A DNA stretch of 25,277 nucleotides, from the NCBI RefSeq assembly GCF_035650855.1, contig NZ_DASRGV010000221.1:1-25277 (forward strand), in the 5' to 3' direction. This document shows, in pieces, positions 22,194 through 25,277 of this stretch. This DNA comes from Actinocrinis sp035650855. GTDB taxonomy: Bacteria > Actinomycetota > Actinomycetes > Streptomycetales > Catenulisporaceae. Each line of letters starts with the position of its first letter. The first letter of the stretch is position 1. Below the pieces are notes generated by a model. That model saw nothing but the letters and a program-made list of their open reading frames with translations, was not told the origin of the DNA and made no database searches. Both the position numbers and the translations under genes were made by a program.

Positions 22194-22228
22194 TGATCTC
22201 CGTGCCCATTGCGAGACGGCTCCGGTAG

Positions 22229-22609
22229 TCATCGACGAGAGCCTGACGGCTCGCTGCTGCGCAAGCGCCGTGTCCCCGGACGGCTATGGGCGAGCCGCGC
22301 CGGCCCGGAAACCCCGGGATGGGAGATCAGGCGAGCGCCGGCGGCGCCGGGCGCGATCGCCGTGGAGAGTTCCGCTGGTTCCGCCGGGCCTACAGGTAAG
22401 AGCCCTGATACGTCACTGCCCGCCGCGAATTGCCCTGCACCCTCTGCTGGCGAGAGCTGTGCTGACGGGAATTCAGATATCGACTGCATCAAGGAGGCGG
22501 CTAGGTTGCGCTCGGTCGAAGGCAGCATGCGCTCCTCCCACCAGAACAGGCCCATCACGATGCCGAGCACGATGAAGGGGACCAAGAGCACGAAGATCAA
22601 CGTATACAC
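22229..22609 (-). CDS. Small membrane protein with N-terminal helix
   Basis: A 126-residue protein starting with a clear transmembrane helix (MYTLIFVLLVPFIVLGIVMG, then LFWWEERMLPSTE). The next part (LAASLMQSISEFPSAQLSPA) is amphipathic; the last 45 residues are Arg/Pro/Gly-rich without motifs. The GTG start has AGGGG about 8 bp upstream. I recognise no family; the helix plus WWEER junction resembles short actinobacterial membrane proteins, so the true protein may be about 60-70 residues with a drifted tail. It lies downstream of the second RQYxExVTPDPGG element on the same strand. Confidence 0.6.
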   Translation of the reverse strand: MYTLIFVLLVPFIVLGIVMGLFWWEERMLPSTERNLAASLMQSISEFPSAQLSPAEGAGQFAAGSDVSGLLPVGPAEPAELSTAIAPGAAGARLISHPGVSGPARLAHSRPGTRRLRSSEPSGSRR

Positions 22610-22719
22610 CGACGCCCCTGTATTGGAGTGTCTCCGAAGGCGACGGGGTTCTCGCGATCTGGCGCGTCCCGTGTGTCGGTGGGAACCGAATTCGGTACGC
22701 GCGCGAAGAGCCCGAACCG

Positions 22720-22830
22720 CTACGGAGGATTCGCGATTGCCATGGGAAGCGCGCCGCCGGGGTCCGGGGTGACGCCTTCAATGTACTGCCGCTTCGTCGG
22801 AGCGGAAAGCCGGAGCGCCTTGCCGTGGGG
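22720..22830 (-). other. RQYxExVTPDPGG element (copy 2)
   Basis: The minus strand reads ALRLSAPTKRQYIEGV then TPDPGGALPMAIANPP and stops at 22720. The motif and its DNA are shared with the ORF at 9.54-9.74 kb. No ATG or GTG precedes it in frame before the Hsp20 terminator, so it is either a remnant or a conserved non-coding element. Apart from this element and the hairpins, 22610-22951 holds nothing I can support. Confidence 0.4.
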
Positions 22831-22870
22831 CTGATTGCGGGCTGCTTGCGGGCTGCTTTCGGCAATGCGC

Positions 22871-22903
22871 GGACCGCCACCGCTGGTGAGGCGGTGGCGG
22901 TCC
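22871..22903 (-). terminator. Terminator of the hsp20 gene
   Basis: Perfect 13-bp stem GGACCGCCACCGC / GCGGTGGCGGTCC with a 7-base loop, 48 bp after the Hsp20 stop. A smaller hairpin (CTCGGGC / GCCCGAG, 22913-22930) lies between it and the gene. Confidence 0.88.
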
Positions 22904-22951
22904 TCTGTGCTACTCGGGCGGATGCCCGAGGGCTAGTTCACACGGGCGGGA

Positions 22952-23452
22952 TCAGCTCTGGTTCTCGCCGTAGCCGTCCAGCGCGGTGGGTGTCCGGGTG
23001 GTGTGTGTCACGCCGGCGTGTACCTGGATGCGCTTGGCGTGCGCTTCCTTCGGCTTGGGCACGGTGATCAGCAGGAGGCCGTCCTGCGAGGAGGCGTCGA
23101 TCGCGTCCGCCATGACGTTGCTCGGCAGCGTGATCGAGCGAAGGAACGGTCCGAACCGGCGCTCGCCGCGGTGCATCGTCTGCTCGGCCGAGTCGTCCGC
23201 GTGGCGACGCTCGCCCTGGATCGTCATCACACCGGACTGGCAGGTGATCTCCACGTCGTCGATTCCGACGCCGGGCAGTTCGACGGTCACCAGGTACGCG
23301 TCCTTGCGCTCCGCGATATCGACGGTGGGCACCCACGTGGTGTCACCCGCGCCGCTCTCGTACATGTGGCCGAACCTCAGGCCGCGGGTCTTACGCAGCA
23401 TCTCCTCCTGCGCGTCGCGCAGGTCTTCGAACAGGTCGGTTAGGACAGTCAT
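22952..23452 (-). CDS. Hsp20/alpha-crystallin small heat-shock protein
   Basis: ATP-independent holdase that keeps unfolding proteins soluble. Of 166 residues, the N-terminal arm (1-40) precedes an alpha-crystallin domain (about 41-135) with WVPTVDIAERKDAYLVTVEL, PGVGIDDVEI, RRFGPFLRSITLPSNV and DGLLLITVPKPKEA. The KRIQVH string supplies the C-terminal I-x-V motif for oligomer contacts. The start is well supported by AAGGAG 6 bp upstream. It is divergent from a TetR gene, and the shared 144-bp region carries several GTGAAC/GTTCAC half-sites. No HAIR (HspR) repeat of the form CTTGAGT-N7-ACTCAAG was found there, so control by the adjacent TetR is the simplest model. Confidence 0.96.
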   Translation of the reverse strand: MTVLTDLFEDLRDAQEEMLRKTRGLRFGHMYESGAGDTTWVPTVDIAERKDAYLVTVELPGVGIDDVEITCQSGVMTIQGERRHADDSAEQTMHRGERRFGPFLRSITLPSNVMADAIDASSQDGLLLITVPKPKEAHAKRIQVHAGVTHTTRTPTALDGYGENQS

Positions 23453-23513
23453 GCCGTTCTCCTTTGTCTCTGGCCGAGCCGGGTGGCCCGGCGGCCCGAC
23501 AGAAAATGACTAA

Positions 23514-23569
23514 GTGAACGGCATTTGCTTTCGAGCTACAATGTTCACATTACCGTGAACGTCGTTCAC
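23514..23569. promoter_or_regulatory. GTGAAC/GTTCAC operator array between hsp20 and tetR
   Basis: Half-sites lie at 23514-23519 (GTGAAC), 23543-23548 (GTTCAC), 23555-23560 (GTGAAC) and 23564-23569 (GTTCAC). The last two form the perfect palindrome GTGAACGTCGTTCAC. The middle two form GTTCACATTACCGTGAAC with a 6-base spacer. TACAAT at 23537-23542 is a likely -10 box for tetR and abuts the array, which suits autorepression. Confidence 0.75.
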
Positions 23570-23596
23570 CGTCAAACCGGACATGAGGGACCGAAC

Positions 23597-24367
23597 ATGG
23601 CGCAGCCACCACAGGACGGCGCTGCCGTCACGGGATCACACCCGCTGTGGTTCATCCCGCCGGCCGGGCAGGAGGCCCAACGCAGGGTACTGACCCGGGA
23701 ACGCGTCGTCGCCGAGGCGCTGGCGATCATCGCGGAGAGCGGCGTGGACGCGCTGAGCATGCGCGCCCTGGCCACGCGCCTGGGCGTGGTTCCCGGTGCG
23801 CTCTACCGTCACGTGCGCAACAAGGAGCAACTCCACGACCTGGTGCTCGACGAAGTCCTGGCCGAGGTCGACACCAGCGTCGAGAAGCGCGCGCCCTGGA
23901 CCGAACGCATCAGGGTGCTCGCGCACCGGCTGCGCGCGGTCCTGGAAGCGCATCCCGGCATTGCAGGCCTGCTCAAGACCCGCGACCCGCTGGGACCGCA
24001 CTCCCTCGCCCTGGCCGAAGCGTTCCTGGCGCCCCTGCATGAAGCCGGCCTGCCACCGCGACAAGCAGGTCTGGCCTACTCATTGATATACGGCTACACC
24101 CTCGGATTCGCCCTGGAGGACCCCAGCAGCGTCAACGAACAACGCGTGCGCGACGGCGCGACCAGAACCCAACTGCACGCCTTCATCCGAGCCCTGCCAG
24201 CCGACCGCTTTCCCACCCTGGTCGCGCTCGGCGAACACGTGTGGGTCGACAACCGCGACGAACGCTTCACCACCGGTCTGCAGACCATTCTGCGCGGCCT
24301 CGAAACCACCCCACCCCGGCCCACGAAGTCCCCGCCCGACACACAACACCGGGCAGGCCACTCGTGA
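23597..24367 (+). CDS. TetR-family repressor (TetR class, TetR_C-type C-terminus)
   Basis: Regulator of 256 residues. After a 30-residue extension, the helix-turn-helix region (about 34-80) reads ERVVAEALAIIAESGVDALS then MRALATRLGVVPGALYRHVR and NKEQLHDLVLDEVLAEV, a pattern typical of the tetracycline-repressor class. The C-terminal all-helical ligand domain (about 95-235) includes HRLRAVLEAHPGIAGLL and YSLIYGYTLGFALED. ATG 23597 was chosen for GAGGGA 6 bp upstream. The open frame begins 72 bp earlier but would cover the operator array. Likely represses itself and the divergent hsp20. The inducer is unknown; coupling a small-molecule sensor to a heat-shock gene would be unusual. Confidence 0.94.
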   Translation: MAQPPQDGAAVTGSHPLWFIPPAGQEAQRRVLTRERVVAEALAIIAESGVDALSMRALATRLGVVPGALYRHVRNKEQLHDLVLDEVLAEVDTSVEKRAPWTERIRVLAHRLRAVLEAHPGIAGLLKTRDPLGPHSLALAEAFLAPLHEAGLPPRQAGLAYSLIYGYTLGFALEDPSSVNEQRVRDGATRTQLHAFIRALPADRFPTLVALGEHVWVDNRDERFTTGLQTILRGLETTPPRPTKSPPDTQHRAGHS

Positions 24368-24387
24368 GATGATGGGACCACGCATGC

Positions 24388-24451
24388 GCCTGGGTCTGTC
24401 CGGACCTACGCACCCCTCGCCGCTGCGACTCTCACCGAGACCGGCGGCGCC
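24388..24451 (+). promoter_or_regulatory. Palindromic leader element, copy E
   Basis: GTCCGGAC at 24398-24405 within GGGTCTGTCCGGACCTACG, then CCCCTCGCCGC, 46 bp before the PRC-barrel ATG. The palindrome is kept although its centre is CCGG instead of CTAG, which suggests selection on symmetry. It belongs to the same set as copies A-D and F. Confidence 0.55.
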
Positions 24452-25141
24452 ATGAGCGAGATCACGCACTTCACCATCGGAACCGAAGTCTTCTGCAGCG
24501 ACGGTATCTGCGGGCAGTTGACCCGCGTCGTCATCGACCCCGTAGCCCGCACGCTCACCCATCTGGTCGTGGAACCGGCCCACCAGAGGGGCACTGGCCG
24601 CCTCGTGCCCCTGGACCTGGTGGACTCGTATTCGGACTCGGGGCAGATCCGGCTTCGCTGCACCATCGCCCGGTTCGACACGCTTGAGAACGCCGAAGAG
24701 ACGCAGTTCCTGTCGGCGGTACCGGGAGAATGGGGTTACGGACAGCAGCAGATGCTCCTCTGGCCTTACTACGGGCTCGGCCTTGGAGGGAGCATGGGCA
24801 TGGGCACCGGAGGCGTGGACATGGGCAGGGGAGGCACGGCCATGGCCGCCGCTCCCCGAGCCATCGTCCATGACCGAGTGCCGCTCGGTGAGGTGGAGGT
24901 ACGCCGCGGCGAGCCCGTGCACGCGGTGGACGGGACGATCGGCCGGGTCCGGGGACTGGTGATCAATCCCAGCGATCACCACGTGACCCACATACTGCTC
25001 GACGAGGGCCACCTCTGGGGCCGCAAGCGGGTCGCCATCCCGATCAGCGCGGTGGCGAGCGCCAAAAGCGGTGTGCAGCTCACGCTCAGCAAGGACCAGG
25101 TGCGCGATCTCCCCCCGGTCGAGGTTGACGACCGGAATTAG
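24452..25141 (+). CDS. Two-domain PRC-barrel protein
   Basis: A 229-residue cytosolic protein. The first PRC-barrel-like domain (about 1-85) has FTIGTEVFCSDGICGQLTRV, TLTHLVVEPAH and RLVPLDLVDS. A Gly/Met-rich linker (about 107-132, GLGGSMGMGTGGVDMGRGG) follows. The second domain (about 143-222) has GEPVHAVDGTIGRVRGLVIN, HVTHILLDEGHLWGRKRVAI and LTLSKDQVRDLPP. PRC barrels occur in photosynthetic reaction centres and RimM, and in many stress-linked actinobacterial proteins of unknown role. The ATG has GGCGG about 6 bp upstream. It is transcribed from leader copy E. A truncated, frameshifted copy of its last 35 codons lies at 12.3-12.4 kb. The remaining 25142-25277 shows nothing. Confidence 0.9.
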   Translation: MSEITHFTIGTEVFCSDGICGQLTRVVIDPVARTLTHLVVEPAHQRGTGRLVPLDLVDSYSDSGQIRLRCTIARFDTLENAEETQFLSAVPGEWGYGQQQMLLWPYYGLGLGGSMGMGTGGVDMGRGGTAMAAAPRAIVHDRVPLGEVEVRRGEPVHAVDGTIGRVRGLVINPSDHHVTHILLDEGHLWGRKRVAIPISAVASAKSGVQLTLSKDQVRDLPPVEVDDRN

Positions 25142-25277
25142 GGAATGGACGCGGTGACCGCGTCACAGCCCGCACGGAACGGCCGACAGGGACACAGGCA
25201 CGTCGTCACACCGGGGCTGCCGGCTCCGGGTTTACCTCCGCGGCCTGGCGGCTGGGCGATGCAGCGTGCGGGGATCG

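Noticed and set aside
23453..23596. HAIR (HspR) or CIRCE (HrcA) repeat upstream of hsp20, and likewise upstream of slipin-groEL
   Set aside because: Neither CTTGAGT-N7-ACTCAAG nor the CIRCE halves are present; only the GTGAAC/GTTCAC sites were found near hsp20.
1..25277. Insertion sequence or integrative element explaining the duplications
   Set aside because: No transposase, integrase, terminal inverted repeats or tRNA attachment site could be found; the copies look like segmental duplications.

Overview
The window is very GC-rich, uses many GTG and some TTG starts, and carries GAF-ANTAR, STAS, SpoIIE-type phosphatase, DUF5994, DUF6458 and LAxTG sortase-substrate proteins. Together these point to a filamentous or soil actinobacterium; the order cannot be fixed from sequence alone. 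There are no rRNA or tRNA genes, CRISPR arrays, transposases or phage genes that I can support.

Left part (0.4-5.8 kb): a minus-strand slipin-groEL pair without groES, a DUF5994 gene behind a possible 28-residue ORF, about 800 bp of decayed sequence, and a plus-strand membrane acyl-CoA desaturase behind a palindromic leader. Block 1 (5.8-9.5 kb): a LapA-domain membrane protein, a small Cys/His protein, an ATGA-coupled pair ending in a DUF6458 membrane protein, then two minus-strand GAF-ANTAR regulators and a GlsB/YeaQ membrane protein. Middle (9.9-15.6 kb): two STAS proteins, a 383-residue hypothetical protein, a divergent SDR/TetR pair with twin operators, and a small membrane protein. Block 2 (15.7-18.7 kb): a second copy of the GAF-ANTAR pair in inverted orientation, a 5'-truncated LapA copy and a second coupled DUF6458 pair, closed by two hairpins. 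Right part (18.7-25.2 kb): a DUF3494 (ice-binding-like) LAETG surface protein lacking a signal peptide, a GAF-SpoIIE phosphatase, a small membrane protein, Hsp20, a divergent TetR with an operator array, and a two-domain PRC-barrel protein.

The genes fit an envelope/protein-quality stress and partner-switching theme: chaperones (GroEL, Hsp20), membrane modifiers (desaturase, slipin, LapA, GlsB, DUF6458) and signalling parts (STAS, SpoIIE phosphatase, GAF-ANTAR). The area has been remodelled by local duplication and decay. Besides the paralogous blocks there are remnants of LapA (two), of the PRC-barrel C-terminus (with a one-base deletion), and of small leader elements.

The most notable signal is a dispersed leader element: a palindrome of the type GGTCTAGACC / TGTCYGGACC placed about 45-60 bp upstream of start codons at 4.5, 6.4, 10.6 and 24.4 kb, with decayed copies at 13.3, 14.95 and 22.1 kb. 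Its best copies equal the core of the DasR/HutC-type GntR operator (dre), which suggests a shared local regulon. This is inference and can be tested by scanning the genome.
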